Shown piece after piece: positions 30,221 to 41,700 of a DNA stretch of 64,000 nucleotides (positions are counted from its first letter, which is position 1; each line of letters opens with the position of its first letter). Source of the stretch: JAOUGY01 sp963792365 (GTDB taxonomy: Bacteria; Actinomycetota; Acidimicrobiia; Spongiisociales; ZC4RG35); contig CAWBVW010000004.1 of assembly GCA_963792365.1 (NCBI GenBank), positions 490,436-554,435 on the forward strand, read 5' to 3'. The notes beneath the pieces are model-generated. The model was not told the origin of the DNA, searched no databases, and saw nothing but the letters and a program-made list of their open reading frames with translations. The translations under genes and the position numbers were made by a program.

Positions 30221-30267
30221 TGCCGGCGAGTCGGCTTTCAGCACTTTCCTCGGTCGACTCGCCGGCA
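30221..30267. terminator. 13-bp-stem hairpin between convergent genes
   Basis: Perfect arms TGCCGGCGAGTCG (30221-30233) and CGACTCGCCGGCA (30255-30267) are separated by 21 bases. They begin 10 bases after the small gene at 29987-30211 and precede the end of the convergent gene at 30313. It is a likely bidirectional terminator without a T-tract. Confidence 0.6.
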
Positions 30268-30312
30268 CGGAACTCGCCGTTGATTCAGCGGCCGAACGAC
30301 GGTCGTGCGGCG

Positions 30313-31122
30313 TCAGGCCGCGGTGTTCCAGTTTGGTTGCAACTGATACAGGTGACGGTCGGTGAGATGGTTCAGCACCCGCCGAGCAGCACGGAACCGA
30401 TGGGCGATGTCGGCCACCAGCGGTGGGGCGCCACCTTCCGACACCGACGCCGAATACCAACGCGAGCCAAGCGCCTCGAGCGCGTCGAGACCGGGGGCGA
30501 TGCGCGCAGAGTCGCACAGCGCCAGCACTTCTTCCGAGGTCATCTGCACCGTGCGGCCCAGCCGCTCGGCGTCCACGGGAAGCAGCGGCTTCGCCCCGGT
30601 CCGATCGGGGAAAACGCCGGTGCTGAACAGTGCCAGGTCGCCCAAGCGTCGCAACAGCACTACTCGATCCGCAGGCAAGGCCTGGTCGAGCCACGCAGCC
30701 ATGGCGCCGAGATCGAACGGGTCTGCCGGAACGGGAGGTGGATCTGGAAGTGCGAACGAGGTGAGGAGCCGTGCGAGGAAGGACATCCTTCCGGCGTCTT
30801 CGACGAACTCCTGCAGCGGCTCCACGTCGAAGACAGGGAGCCGGCTCTTCGGCCCAGACCAATCGTTGACGAACGTGGCGGCACGAAGCTCGTCGGCCAC
30901 ACGATGCACGAGGACCGCAAACAACAGGAACGGCGAGACCACATTGGCGGGGTGAGCGCTGCGATCCAGCACCGTTTCGAACACATCGTCTCGGGCGAGC
31001 AGATCGTGGATCGACCAGGGGCGGCGGCGCAGTTCTGCCGACAGCTCCACCGGATCGGAATCGACGATCGCAGCGAGCGTGGCGACATCTCGTTCACTCA
31101 AACTGTCGAGATACGACGCCAT
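30313..31122 (-). CDS. Conserved hypothetical protein of actinobacterial type
   Basis: 269 residues. The ATG at 31122 sits seven bases after AAGGAG, which decides the start over an upstream in-frame ATG. The protein (MASYLDSLSERDVATLAAIV) is mainly helical, with no signal peptide, membrane helix or recognised catalytic motif. A cytosolic role is likely; the function is unknown. It runs in the same direction as the small acidic gene at 31196 just upstream. Confidence 0.75.
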   Translation of the reverse strand: MASYLDSLSERDVATLAAIVDSDPVELSAELRRRPWSIHDLLARDDVFETVLDRSAHPANVVSPFLLFAVLVHRVADELRAATFVNDWSGPKSRLPVFDVEPLQEFVEDAGRMSFLARLLTSFALPDPPPVPADPFDLGAMAAWLDQALPADRVVLLRRLGDLALFSTGVFPDRTGAKPLLPVDAERLGRTVQMTSEEVLALCDSARIAPGLDALEALGSRWYSASVSEGGAPPLVADIAHRFRAARRVLNHLTDRHLYQLQPNWNTAA

Positions 31123-31195
31123 CTTCGGTCTCCTTGTAGGCGACACACTACCTGTCGCCTGATGATGAGATCAGTCAAGGGGTGTTACGAATACG

Positions 31196-31525
31196 TCAAT
31201 CTTGGGATCGGCGAGCGGCCAGGTCGTGGGCTCGTTCCAACATCGCTCCCAAGGAGTCGATGTCCTCCACCGACCGCATCACCACCTCGTAGGCGAGGGT
31301 CCCACCGTCCACGTACTCCATGTCTGGGAATTCCTCACCTGCCATGGCGTCGAGCCGCAGGCGCACCACGAGCCCCTCGTCCGAATCCCAGGCGGCGGCG
31401 AAGACCCGGCCCGAGTCGGAATGGGCGATGACGGCGACCGGATCGTCCGTGAGATCGACTCGCACGTTCGTGCCCATGCGGCGCAGCATCGCCACGTAGT
31501 GAGCGGTCAGATGGTCGGAATTCAT
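31196..31525 (-). CDS. Small acidic hypothetical protein
   Basis: 109 residues from the ATG at 31525 (MNSDHLTAHYVAMLRRMG). Acidic, soluble, with alternating strands and helices (VAVIAHSDSGRVFAAAWDSDEGLVVRLRLD) that suggest a small alpha-beta domain. No family was recognised. It lies upstream of the 269-residue gene on the same strand, 73 bp away, and is divergent from the decarboxylase at 31639. Confidence 0.6.
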   Translation of the reverse strand: MNSDHLTAHYVAMLRRMGTNVRVDLTDDPVAVIAHSDSGRVFAAAWDSDEGLVVRLRLDAMAGEEFPDMEYVDGGTLAYEVVMRSVEDIDSLGAMLERAHDLAARRSQD

Positions 31526-31638
31526 CGATGGTCGCTTTCTCCGTGTCCCGCCCGCCCGGTCCCTGTCGGCCGGCTTGCTCATCGGTTCACCCTTCGGTAC
31601 CCACTTCGTCCCGGGTTGACACGGATAGATTCACGACC

Positions 31639-33024
<1,386 letters not shown>

Positions 33025-33050
33025 TGCAGCCGGTGCGACGGCGCCAAACG

Positions 33051-33779
33051 TCAGCCGACAGCTTCGGATGCGAAGGCTTGGAAGAGGGGCTTGTCCACAT
33101 CACCAAGCGTGCGTTCAGGGTGCCACTGGACACCAACTGCCCACCAGGACGGGTCCGACGAGGCCACCGCTTCTATCACGCCATCCGGTGCCACCCCTTC
33201 GACCACCAGGCCGTCACCCACGATGTCGATCGCCTGATGGTGGATGGTGTTGACCATCACCTGGTTGGTCCCGTAGATCCCGGCGAGCTTGCCCACCGGT
33301 GTCAACGTGACGGGGTGGGTGGTGGAGAGGATGTCGGCTGAGCTCCTCCCCTTCAGTGGCTCGTGAGCAGTACCGGCCTCGAGGATGTCCTGGCGGAGCG
33401 TTCCACCGTGGACCACGTTCAGCACCTGCGCTCCCCGACAGATACAGAGGGTCGGAAGCCGGCGGCGTCGGGCCCGGTCCAAGAGCTCCGTCTCCCACGC
33501 ATCGACTTCACGATCCACGCCGAACGAGGCCTCGTTCTCGGCGCCATATGATGCCGGGTCGACATCGTCGCCACCCGAGAGCGCCAGACCGTCGATCCGG
33601 TCGAGAAACGCGCCCACTTCGCCGAGCGAACGACTGTTGGGAATCAGCAGGGGAATCACACCCGCATCCGAGAATGCCGAGACGTAGGCGTCGGAGAGCG
33701 CATGGAGGATCTCCGGATCCCCGAGAGGGGTCCGGAGCCCGCGACGCCACACCACGATCCCGATGACTGGCTTGCTCAT
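33051..33779 (-). CDS. Class I glutamine amidotransferase-like peptidase C26 (PuuD-like)
   Basis: 242 residues. The nucleophile Cys114 is in LCICRGAQVLNV and the catalytic His-Glu pair in VQWHPERT. LSGGDDVDPASYG at 68-80 is typical of gamma-glutamyl-GABA hydrolases (PuuD) and related C26 peptidases. It would release glutamate from a gamma-glutamylated amine or amino acid. The neighbouring decarboxylase (convergent) and PLP enzyme (divergent) fit an amine or amino-acid theme, but PuuA/B/C partners are absent here. Confidence 0.9.
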   Translation of the reverse strand: MSKPVIGIVVWRRGLRTPLGDPEILHALSDAYVSAFSDAGVIPLLIPNSRSLGEVGAFLDRIDGLALSGGDDVDPASYGAENEASFGVDREVDAWETELLDRARRRRLPTLCICRGAQVLNVVHGGTLRQDILEAGTAHEPLKGRSSADILSTTHPVTLTPVGKLAGIYGTNQVMVNTIHHQAIDIVGDGLVVEGVAPDGVIEAVASSDPSWWAVGVQWHPERTLGDVDKPLFQAFASEAVG

Positions 33780-33846
33780 CAGCGGGCAGCGTACTGGAAC
33801 CCGATCCTCGGGCCACGGCCGAAGGCGCGCGGGTAGCGTCCCCTCC

Positions 33847-34929
33847 ATGCCGACTGTCGCAGAGCTCGAAACGCCGTCGCTGTTGCTCGACCGGCCGAAG
33901 CTCATCCGCAATCTGACCCGCATGCAAGACCGGTTGACGGATCTCGGCGTAGCGCTCAGGCCCCACATGAAGACCGCCAAGTCGGTTGAAGTCGCTCGCC
34001 TCATCGACGCTCGAGCCATCGCGGTGTCCACCTTGGCGGAGGCGGAGTACTTCGCATCCCACGGTTACTCAGAGATCATGTATGCGGTTGGTATCACCGA
34101 CGCCAAGCTCGACCGCGTGATGCGGCTTCGCCGGAGCGGAACCGACATCCAGGTCGTCGTCGACTCGGTCGAAGCGGCCAAGTCCACGACCGGACATGGA
34201 GACCACCGAGTCTGGATCGAGGTCGACTCCGACGGGCGTCGAGCAGGAGTGGATCCCGAGGATGGCGCACTCGTGGAGATCGCCGAGGCCCTGGGAGACC
34301 AACTGGTCGGGGTGATGACGCACTGCGGCGGTTCGTACTCGGCCGGTGACGATCTCGAGCGTCTGGGTTTCGCCCGGATGGAACGCGACGCCGCCGTGAA
34401 AGCAGTCGGCGTGCTTCACGACGCCGGGATCGAGTGCCCGAACGTGAGTGTGGGCTCGACTCCCACCCTGACCATCGCCGACGACCTGACCGGGGTGACC
34501 GAGGCACGTCCCGGCGTCTACATGTTCATGGACCTGTTCCAGTCGGGCATGGGCGTGTGCCGACCCGAGGACATCGCGTTGTCGGTTGCGGCCACGGTGA
34601 TCGGTCGTCGGCGCGACGGCGTCGTCATCGACGCCGGATCGCTTGCGTTGTCACTGGACAGAAGCACAGCGTCACAGTCGGTCGACATGGGATACGGACA
34701 GGTGTGCGACGTCGACGGGAATCCCATCTCCGACCTCATCGTCCAGCGCGTCAGCCAGGAGCACGGGGTCGTCGTGAGTCGCTCGGAGGGCAGGGCAGAC
34801 CTGCCGCTCGGCACCGTTGTGCGCGTGCTCCCCAACCACGCATGCATCACCGCAGCAGCTCACCGCGCGTATCAGGTGGTCGAGGGATGCTCCGTCGTGG
34901 ACACGTGGGACCGAGTCAACGGCTGGTGA
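33847..34929 (+). CDS. DSD1-family PLP enzyme (D-threonine aldolase / alanine racemase fold)
   Basis: 360 residues. TPSLLLDRPKLIRNL and RPHMKTAKS (PLP lysine near residue 42) start an alanine-racemase-type TIM barrel. VNVSVGSTPT-like NVSVGSTPTLT and the C-terminal PNHACITAAAHRAYQV, which holds the metal ligands His and Cys/Asp of D-threonine aldolases, place it in the DSD1 family. Members cleave D-threonine, 3-hydroxy-D-aspartate or D-serine. The exact substrate is not determined. It is divergent from the C26 hydrolase (67 bp between starts). Confidence 0.9.
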   Translation: MPTVAELETPSLLLDRPKLIRNLTRMQDRLTDLGVALRPHMKTAKSVEVARLIDARAIAVSTLAEAEYFASHGYSEIMYAVGITDAKLDRVMRLRRSGTDIQVVVDSVEAAKSTTGHGDHRVWIEVDSDGRRAGVDPEDGALVEIAEALGDQLVGVMTHCGGSYSAGDDLERLGFARMERDAAVKAVGVLHDAGIECPNVSVGSTPTLTIADDLTGVTEARPGVYMFMDLFQSGMGVCRPEDIALSVAATVIGRRRDGVVIDAGSLALSLDRSTASQSVDMGYGQVCDVDGNPISDLIVQRVSQEHGVVVSRSEGRADLPLGTVVRVLPNHACITAAAHRAYQVVEGCSVVDTWDRVNGW

Positions 34930-34973
34930 CCGGAGTCGCGTAGGCGTCTACTGCCCTTCGCCCTTCCTGTCGC

Positions 34974-36719
34974 TCAACCCAGCGCCCGGCGCAGGAACGC
35001 CGCCATCGCACCTCGTGTCACGGGGTCGTCCGGACAGAACCGGTCGTTGGCGGGCGGGTTGCACCCGAGCGTGATCCCGGCGGTTGCCAGTTTCTCGATG
35101 TCGCCCTCGAAGACGGACGTGTTGTCGTCGACGAAATCGGTCGAGTTGGACGCGGTCAGTCCGAGGGCCCGGACCAGGAACGCCGCCATCGCACCGCGAG
35201 TCACAGGATCTCCTGGACAGTACAGGTCGTTGGATGGCGGATTGCAGCCCTTGGTGACGCCGGTGGAGGCCAACCAGTCGATGTCGCCCTCGAAGACCGA
35301 CCCGGCGGTGTCTCCGAAGTCCGGCACCGAGCCGGAGTTGTCGAGCCCTGGCAGCGCCCGGTGGAGGAAGGCCGCCATCTGACCTCGGGTCACCGGGTCG
35401 CCTGGGCAGAACAGCGTGTTCTCTGGCGGGTTGCATCCGGACGTGATGCCAGCCGAGACGAGCCACTCGATGTCGGCTTCGAACACCGAGGTGTCGTCGT
35501 CGGCGAAGGTTCCGTTGGCGGTGCCGCTGCCACCGGGACCCGAACCCGTGGGTCCGGGGTCGGCACCCGACCCGAACGTCACGGTGTAGTTCGACCCCGA
35601 GGCGCTGACCGAGACAGAGACGCCACCGATCGTGCGGCTTCCACCACCCGGGATGAGATGCGCAGGTGGCGAGTCGTATGAGGACGGGTCGTCCCAGACG
35701 AAGCTCACAGCGGGCTCCGGAATGACTCGGCGGTAGCCGGGCAGGCATTCGTTGCTGGTGCACGGTGTCACTTTGTACACCTCGACCCCGCTCCAGGCGG
35801 CCGCGATGGGGTCCCAAGCCTCCGGTGCCCGTGCCGCCAGCGTGTAATACGAGCTGCCGTCCCAGATCACGGCCATCTGCGTACCGTTGTGCGTCGGCGA
35901 CAGGGTGACGGTGTCGCCACCGGGGTCCACGACCCACACCTCGGACGGATCGATCCACCCGGCGGCATACTGGTTGATGACCGCGCTCTCGTACGGCAGG
36001 TAGTACGAGCCGATCTGTCCCCCGTCACGCCCGTAGTTCCCCGACATGAGATCCATGGCGTTGTCGTACTCACCGAGCCCACCGGCGATGTTCCCCGTGT
36101 AGGAGTGGGGCCATTGGATGAGGTGGCCGATCTCGTGGGCAGCCGTGGTGGAGAAGAACGACTCACCCACGTATGCGATGCGATTGTTCCCTGGAAAAGT
36201 GGGCCAACTCGGGCAGAGATCGGTTCCACAGTGGATGTTGTAGGCGACACCACCAGCGCCCGGGCTGATGATCATCGAAGCCTCGGCCCCGTTCGACACG
36301 TTGTCGACGGCGGTGTTCGTACAGGTACTGCTGTCCGACCCTGCGCTTCCCTTGGCGGTGAACACGGGGCGATACCGACCTCGGGAGTGGTGGGCGAAAT
36401 AGTCCCCGACCTCGGCATCGAGTTGGGCGACGATCTCCGACGCAGTCGCCGCCGAACCGCACGCCCACACGTCGATCAGGTCGTTGGACTGCGTGTAGGC
36501 GGTGGTGACGGTGTAGCCGGTGATCAACCCGAGAGGATCGGTGGCCGCCATCTGGAGCGCATCCTCGGCCGGTTCGCCGTGGATGATCACGACGTCGTCG
36601 GCCCAGTCAGCGACTCGGACGACGGGCTCCTCTTCGGCAGCGAACGCAGGAAGCGGTGCCAGCGCCGCCGTCACTGCGAGCACCAGCAACAGACGGCCAA
36701 GAGCGGCGATACGGGTCAT
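34974..36719 (-). CDS. Secreted M6-like metalloprotease with three SLH repeats
   Basis: 581 residues. The signal peptide ends near LPAFAAEE. The zinc motif HEIGHLIQWPHS is followed by a downstream NAMDLMSGNYG Met-turn, as in M6/immune-inhibitor-A-type proteases. After a Gly/Ser linker (about 385-400) there are three SLH-like units, each with (S/T)VFExDIExLxxAGIT(S/L)GCNPP, a cysteine pair and FCPxDPVTRGxMAAFLxRAL. SLH repeats hold proteins to the cell wall; this Cys-containing version is typical of Acidimicrobiia. It is probably a surface-attached protease. The last SLH ends exactly at the C-terminus. Confidence 0.92.
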   Translation of the reverse strand: MTRIAALGRLLLVLAVTAALAPLPAFAAEEEPVVRVADWADDVVIIHGEPAEDALQMAATDPLGLITGYTVTTAYTQSNDLIDVWACGSAATASEIVAQLDAEVGDYFAHHSRGRYRPVFTAKGSAGSDSSTCTNTAVDNVSNGAEASMIISPGAGGVAYNIHCGTDLCPSWPTFPGNNRIAYVGESFFSTTAAHEIGHLIQWPHSYTGNIAGGLGEYDNAMDLMSGNYGRDGGQIGSYYLPYESAVINQYAAGWIDPSEVWVVDPGGDTVTLSPTHNGTQMAVIWDGSSYYTLAARAPEAWDPIAAAWSGVEVYKVTPCTSNECLPGYRRVIPEPAVSFVWDDPSSYDSPPAHLIPGGGSRTIGGVSVSVSASGSNYTVTFGSGADPGPTGSGPGGSGTANGTFADDDTSVFEADIEWLVSAGITSGCNPPENTLFCPGDPVTRGQMAAFLHRALPGLDNSGSVPDFGDTAGSVFEGDIDWLASTGVTKGCNPPSNDLYCPGDPVTRGAMAAFLVRALGLTASNSTDFVDDNTSVFEGDIEKLATAGITLGCNPPANDRFCPDDPVTRGAMAAFLRRALG

Positions 36720-36839
36720 GGTCGATCCCCCAGAAGGTCTTCGCGTACAGAGGCGCTCGCCCCCACGGCGTCACCTGGCCGAACAAGCTAACAGAAGCGT
36801 TGGACCATGCCCAGGGGTAGACCCCGATACGATCAGGCC

Positions 36840-37304
36840 ATGATCGGGCTTCTGGACGTGTCCAACGGGGACCTGGCAGACCGGATCGTGGCCATCCAGC
36901 GCGCCGCCTACGCGGTGGAGGCTGAGCTCATGCAGTTCGACGGCATCCCACAGCTGCACGAGACCTCCTCGGACATCACGGGCCTGTCCCACCTGCGATG
37001 GGCGGGATCGTTCGAGGGAGACACGCTGGTGGGCTTGACCGCATGGACGATCCGCGACGCCATCGTCGACATCGACCGGTTGGCGGTCGATCCTCAGTTC
37101 GCACGAAAGGGCCATGGACGACGGCTCGTGGAGTACGCATCCGCTGGGACCGACGCCATCGTGTCCACCGGCGCCGCAAACACGCCCGCCCGGTTGCTGT
37201 ACGAGTCGTTGGGCTTCGACGTGACTTCCCACCGGGAAGTCGCTCCCGGCGTCATGGTCGTAGAGATGCGCCGTCGGTCAGTACAGACCGAGAAGCCGGC
37301 CTGA
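36840..37304 (+). CDS. GNAT-family N-acetyltransferase
   Basis: 154 residues from the ATG at 36840; an ATG 11 codons upstream is less likely because homologues begin near the first strand. The acetyl-CoA site is LAVDPQFARKGHGRRLVEY (Q/RxxGxG/A), followed by ANTPARLLYESLGF. The substrate is unknown. The last 27 bp overlap the convergent TauE-like gene. Confidence 0.85.
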   Translation: MIGLLDVSNGDLADRIVAIQRAAYAVEAELMQFDGIPQLHETSSDITGLSHLRWAGSFEGDTLVGLTAWTIRDAIVDIDRLAVDPQFARKGHGRRLVEYASAGTDAIVSTGAANTPARLLYESLGFDVTSHREVAPGVMVVEMRRRSVQTEKPA

Positions 37305-38012
37305 GAACGCGAGGACGGCCACGATCATCACCGGCCTGATCACCTTCTCCCCACCCTTGACCGAGATGTTGGCCCCGACCCAGCCGCCGAGCGCAAAACC
37401 GACCCCGAGGATGACCGCCGGAACCAGTTCGAAGAAGCCCTGGGAGATGAACACGGGGAGAGCCACCGAAGAGACGGCGAGATTCACGAGAACCTTCACC
37501 GAGTTCGCGGTGACCAGATCGAGCCCCGACCGTGAGAGCGCCACGATCAGGAGAAGGCCGATTCCGGCCTGGAATGCCCCGCCGTACATTCCGATTCCGA
37601 AGAAGACGACGACGGTCAACCAGGTCGGCCACCCCGCTCCACCGACCTTGGGGCGAGGTTTGCGAATCGACAGGATGAGGATGGGCACCATCAAGAAGCC
37701 GAACACCCGCTCGAACGTCGTGTCGGAGAGTTGGCTGACCAGCAACGATCCTGCGACGGAGCCGGCGACGACCGGACCGAGCACCGACCACACTTTGCGG
37801 AGATCCTGAACTCCCTGACGGCGGAACTCGAAAGCGGCGGCCGCCGACGACGTGATGACGCCGAGCCGGTTGGATCCGTTGGCGGCGTTCCCGGGCACGC
37901 CGGCCAGCACCAGCAGCGGCACCGTCAGCAGTGACGCTCCTCCTGCGATCGAGTTGATCGCACCGGCCAGGATTCCTCCCAGTCCCAATATCAGCATTTG
38001 CCAGAGTTCCAA
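37278..38012 (-). CDS. TauE/SafE-family membrane permease
   Basis: 244 residues with about eight hydrophobic helices. The N-terminal GGILAGAINSIAGGASLLTVPLL and the repeat-half motif in FFGIGMYGGAFQAGIGLLL are the paired signatures of the TauE/SafE (sulfite or organosulfonate exporter) family. Substrate specificity cannot be assigned. It is convergent with the GNAT gene, overlapping it by 27 bp. Confidence 0.92.
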   Translation of the reverse strand: MELWQMLILGLGGILAGAINSIAGGASLLTVPLLVLAGVPGNAANGSNRLGVITSSAAAAFEFRRQGVQDLRKVWSVLGPVVAGSVAGSLLVSQLSDTTFERVFGFLMVPILILSIRKPRPKVGGAGWPTWLTVVVFFGIGMYGGAFQAGIGLLLIVALSRSGLDLVTANSVKVLVNLAVSSVALPVFISQGFFELVPAVILGVGFALGGWVGANISVKGGEKVIRPVMIVAVLAFSGRLLGLY

Positions 38013-38113
38013 GAGGCCGCCTCACGCGCTCGGCAGTTCCAATCGATTGCACTCTAGGATTTGATGCGGCAGGCCGATCCGTTTCAGTCGCATGGTCCCC
38101 GTACGATGCATGC

Positions 38114-38596
38114 ATGGAGAACCGACCTCCCGTAGACATCGTCCGGAGTGCCCGCCGTCGCAAGACGGTGCAGGCAGTGCTGACCGACGGGCGCATCAAA
38201 GTGATGGTCCCGCAGGCGATGCCAGAGTCCGAGGCCCGGCGGCTGGCATTCGAGATGAGCGAGCGGATCGTTCGCAAGCAACGGTCGGGGATGGTCGATC
38301 TTCCGAATCATGCAAGACGGCTCGCGAAGACCCACGACCTTCCTGTGCCGATATCCATCACCTGGTCGAATCGCCAGAACATGCGATGGGGTTCTTGCAC
38401 CCCGGCCACGGGCACCATCCGCATCTCCGACCGGGTGGCCTCGATGCCGCCCTGGGTACTCGACTATGTGATCGTCCACGAACTCGCCCATCTCGTCGTC
38501 GAAGGACATGGCCCGAGCTTCGACGCTCTCGTGGCCCGGTACTCGCTCGCCGAACGCGCTCGCGGATACCTCATCGCCAAGAGCGAAGACGTGTGA
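38114..38596 (+). CDS. YgjP-like (M48-type) metallopeptidase domain protein
   Basis: 160 residues. The zinc motif is VIVHELAHLVVEGHGPSF, with a third ligand further on. ITWSNRQNMRWGSCTPATGTIRIS is the hallmark sequence of the YgjP/DUF45 family. The protein is soluble with no signal peptide. The physiological substrate of this family is not known to me. Confidence 0.9.
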   Translation: MENRPPVDIVRSARRRKTVQAVLTDGRIKVMVPQAMPESEARRLAFEMSERIVRKQRSGMVDLPNHARRLAKTHDLPVPISITWSNRQNMRWGSCTPATGTIRISDRVASMPPWVLDYVIVHELAHLVVEGHGPSFDALVARYSLAERARGYLIAKSEDV

Positions 38597-38730
38597 CCGA
38601 TCGAGTTCCGCCGGATCGGCATTCGGCACGCTCGGGACGTTCGGACGGGTCGGTCGAGTCGTCCTGGGCACACGCAAGCCGCCTGCGTGGCGCCGGGCGG
38701 GCGCCACGAGGCTCAGTCCGGCAAGCCCCC

Positions 38731-41700
38731 TCAGGGGAGCACGTACTCGATGTGGAGCGTCGGAGCTCGTCCGCCTTCGAACGCCCCTGCCACCCGTGTT
38801 CCGCTTCCGGTGCCAGTCACAACGAACACCATTGAGTTCCCTTGGGACCAACCGGGAGTGGCGACGACCCCCTGGACCATCGCCGAGAGATCGGGGGTTC
38901 GCTGAGCCGTTCCCCTCTCATACCTGACGGCCCAGGCAGGAGGGACCCAAGCCACAGACTCGGGACGTACCGATCGCGAGGTGACGTTCCGTTTGGCCGT
39001 GGTGAATGCAGGAGCGTTGACGGAGTCCTGCACAGCCACCACGAGCGAAACCGCCGCTGTCGTGCTCACCTCGTCGGCCTCGAGCTGCAGATAGGCGTTC
39101 GTGATGATGGCACCGGCCGGAACCTGGACTGTCTGGAACCTGAGTCCGATCGCCGCCTGCAGCGTCGCCCGGTCGAGCATGAGATCGAGGTCGGTGCTCG
39201 TCACCGTCATGTTGCCGTTGCTGGCCTTCTCCTCCACGTCATCGGCGCCCGACGCAATCGTGACGTCGACTGTGCCGCCCGCCGCGTTCGCCACGGTCAC
39301 CGAGATCGGCGTGGCCGTTGCGGTGTTTCCCGCACCGTCCATGGCGACCGCAGACAGGACGTGCGGGCCATTGCCGGATGAGATGGTGTTCCAACTCGCA
39401 GACCACCCGTCGGCGCCATTCGTGTCCGTGCCGATCGTGATTCCATCCACCAGGAAGGCGACCGAAGCCATCCCACCCGTGTCGGCGGCCGCAGCGACGA
39501 CGGCCACCTGATCCGAGACCGTGGCGCCAGCAGTGGGCGCCGTGATCGACGCGGTGGGTGCGGTGTTGTCCGTGGTCACGGATCGAACCGCCGAAGATGA
39601 CTGTCCCGCCGTGTCGGTGGCGACTGCCTCGATCGTGTGCGTGCCATCACCGCCCAACGAGGTGTTCCATGATGCCGACCATCCGTCCGAGCCGTTCGAG
39701 TCGGTGGCAATGGTCGCGCCATCGGCGACGAATCGAACGGAGGACACGGCCACATCGTCAGAGGCGTCGGCCACGAGCGTCACGGTTCCCCTGAGCGTGG
39801 CGCCTGCCGCCGGGCTCGACCAGGTCACCGTTGGAGGCGAGTCGACGTTGTCGACCATGAACGAGGTGGTCGAAGTTGTCGTCTGCCCGATCGTGTCCGT
39901 TGCGACCACCGTCAACGTATGGCTTCCATCCGCGACAGCAGCCGAGTTCCACGAGACCGTCCAGCCTCCTGCGGAGCTGGTGTCCGTCCCGACCACCGTC
40001 CCGTCGACGGAGAACTGGACCGATGCCACGCCGACATCGTCGGTAGCGGACGCGGAGAGCACCGTTGTTCCCGAGACCGTCGCACCCGGGGCGGGGGCGA
40101 TCACCTGGACGGTCGGCGGAGCGTCCGTCACCGGCATAGAGATCTCGAACATCTTGCCATCGTTCTCCGACGGCACAGCGTCGTTGTCGACCGCTCGGTC
40201 CACGATGTAGAGATTGGGACGCCCCGACCCGTCACTTGCGGGTGCCAGTGCCAGCCCCGAGATGTACTTCAAACCTGAGATGCCGGTCAGGTCGATGGTC
40301 TGGACGAGCGAACCGGTCCTGGTGATCTCGAAGACCTTCTTCCTGGTCTTCGCACCCACGAGAAGCGTCCCGCGGGCAACGTCCATACTCAGCCCCTCGA
40401 AGTCGGATGCGCCGAGCACTCCGATGTCGAAATGGGTCACGACGTCGTTGCCGTTGCCAAACACCCCGTCGACAGGGTCGAGGTCGTAAACCTCTGTGTT
40501 CACGCCATCGAGGAAGAACAAGTGGCCGGTGACCGGGTCGTACTCGGGATCCTCCACATCGGTCGTCCCCATCTGGGCCGTGTTGATGAACGTGACGGAG
40601 TCGTCGGAGGTCCCAAACCGACCGTCGGCACCAGGTAGGACCACATGGATCCCCTGCTTGGAGTCATCCGAGACGAAAAGGGCCGGCGGGGACGTGGTGG
40701 TGCGGGCGCCGAGGCCAGTGGGCTCCTTCGAGTAGGCCGGGTGTGTGGTCCCGGTGTCGGTCACCACGCCCGCCCGTGTGGTCACCCACATGTTCACACC
40801 GTGATACCCCGCACCGGTGGTCTCCTCGACCTCCGAGTCGACCACGACGAATCGATCCGAAGCGGGGAGGTAGACGATTCCGGTTGGATCCGGGCTCGCC
40901 GGGCTCCACGACGAGGTTGCGATGGTCCGCACCAACGAGCCCGTGACGACGGCGGCTGCAAGGGCGACCGTCTGATCCGGCACCACCAACGCAATCTCGA
41001 CCACTCGTCCCAACACCGACTGGGTGCCGGCGTCGCTCACGAACAGATGCTGGACCGAAGAGTCATCGGTGGTGTCGGCGCTCGGAGCCACGACCATGGC
41101 GGTCACGTTCCCCAGCTCGACCGGCCCGAGATCGTAGATGGCGGTCTGGGACCCAGACTCGTCGAAGGCGTACAAGAGCGAGGTGGACTCGTCGATCAGG
41201 TACAGCGTGTTCTCCGAGGCGTCCATCGCAACTGCGCCGAACCTGGTTCCGCGCGGCATGTCGAGGGCGATCACGCTCACTGTGTCGCCGCTCACCCGCC
41301 GCAGCGTCCTTCCGGAGCCATCGAGTTCGATCGTCGAACCATCGCCCGAATCGAAGGTTGCGGCTGTGGTTCCTGCACCGGCACGATCGAGGCTACGGCG
41401 CGGATTCTGCCGGCCGGGTCTGGCCGCAGGCGTCTCCATCGTCACGATCTCGGTGCCGGATCTGCCGACGAGGCGAGCGGAGCGAGCGTCGTACACCAGA
41501 GAGCCCGGCTCGATCGCGGTTTCGGCTGTGCCTTGTGCGAGGAGGCGTCCCGAGGCCGTCAACTCGACGAGAGCACTCCGCTTCCCACTGGCACCGGCCA
41601 CTACCAAGCCCTGGCCATCCACCGCCGCAACGCCGACAGGGCGAGGAACCCCGAATTCGGCCGTGTAGGTCGACCGAACCTCCTCAACGGGCAACACCCC

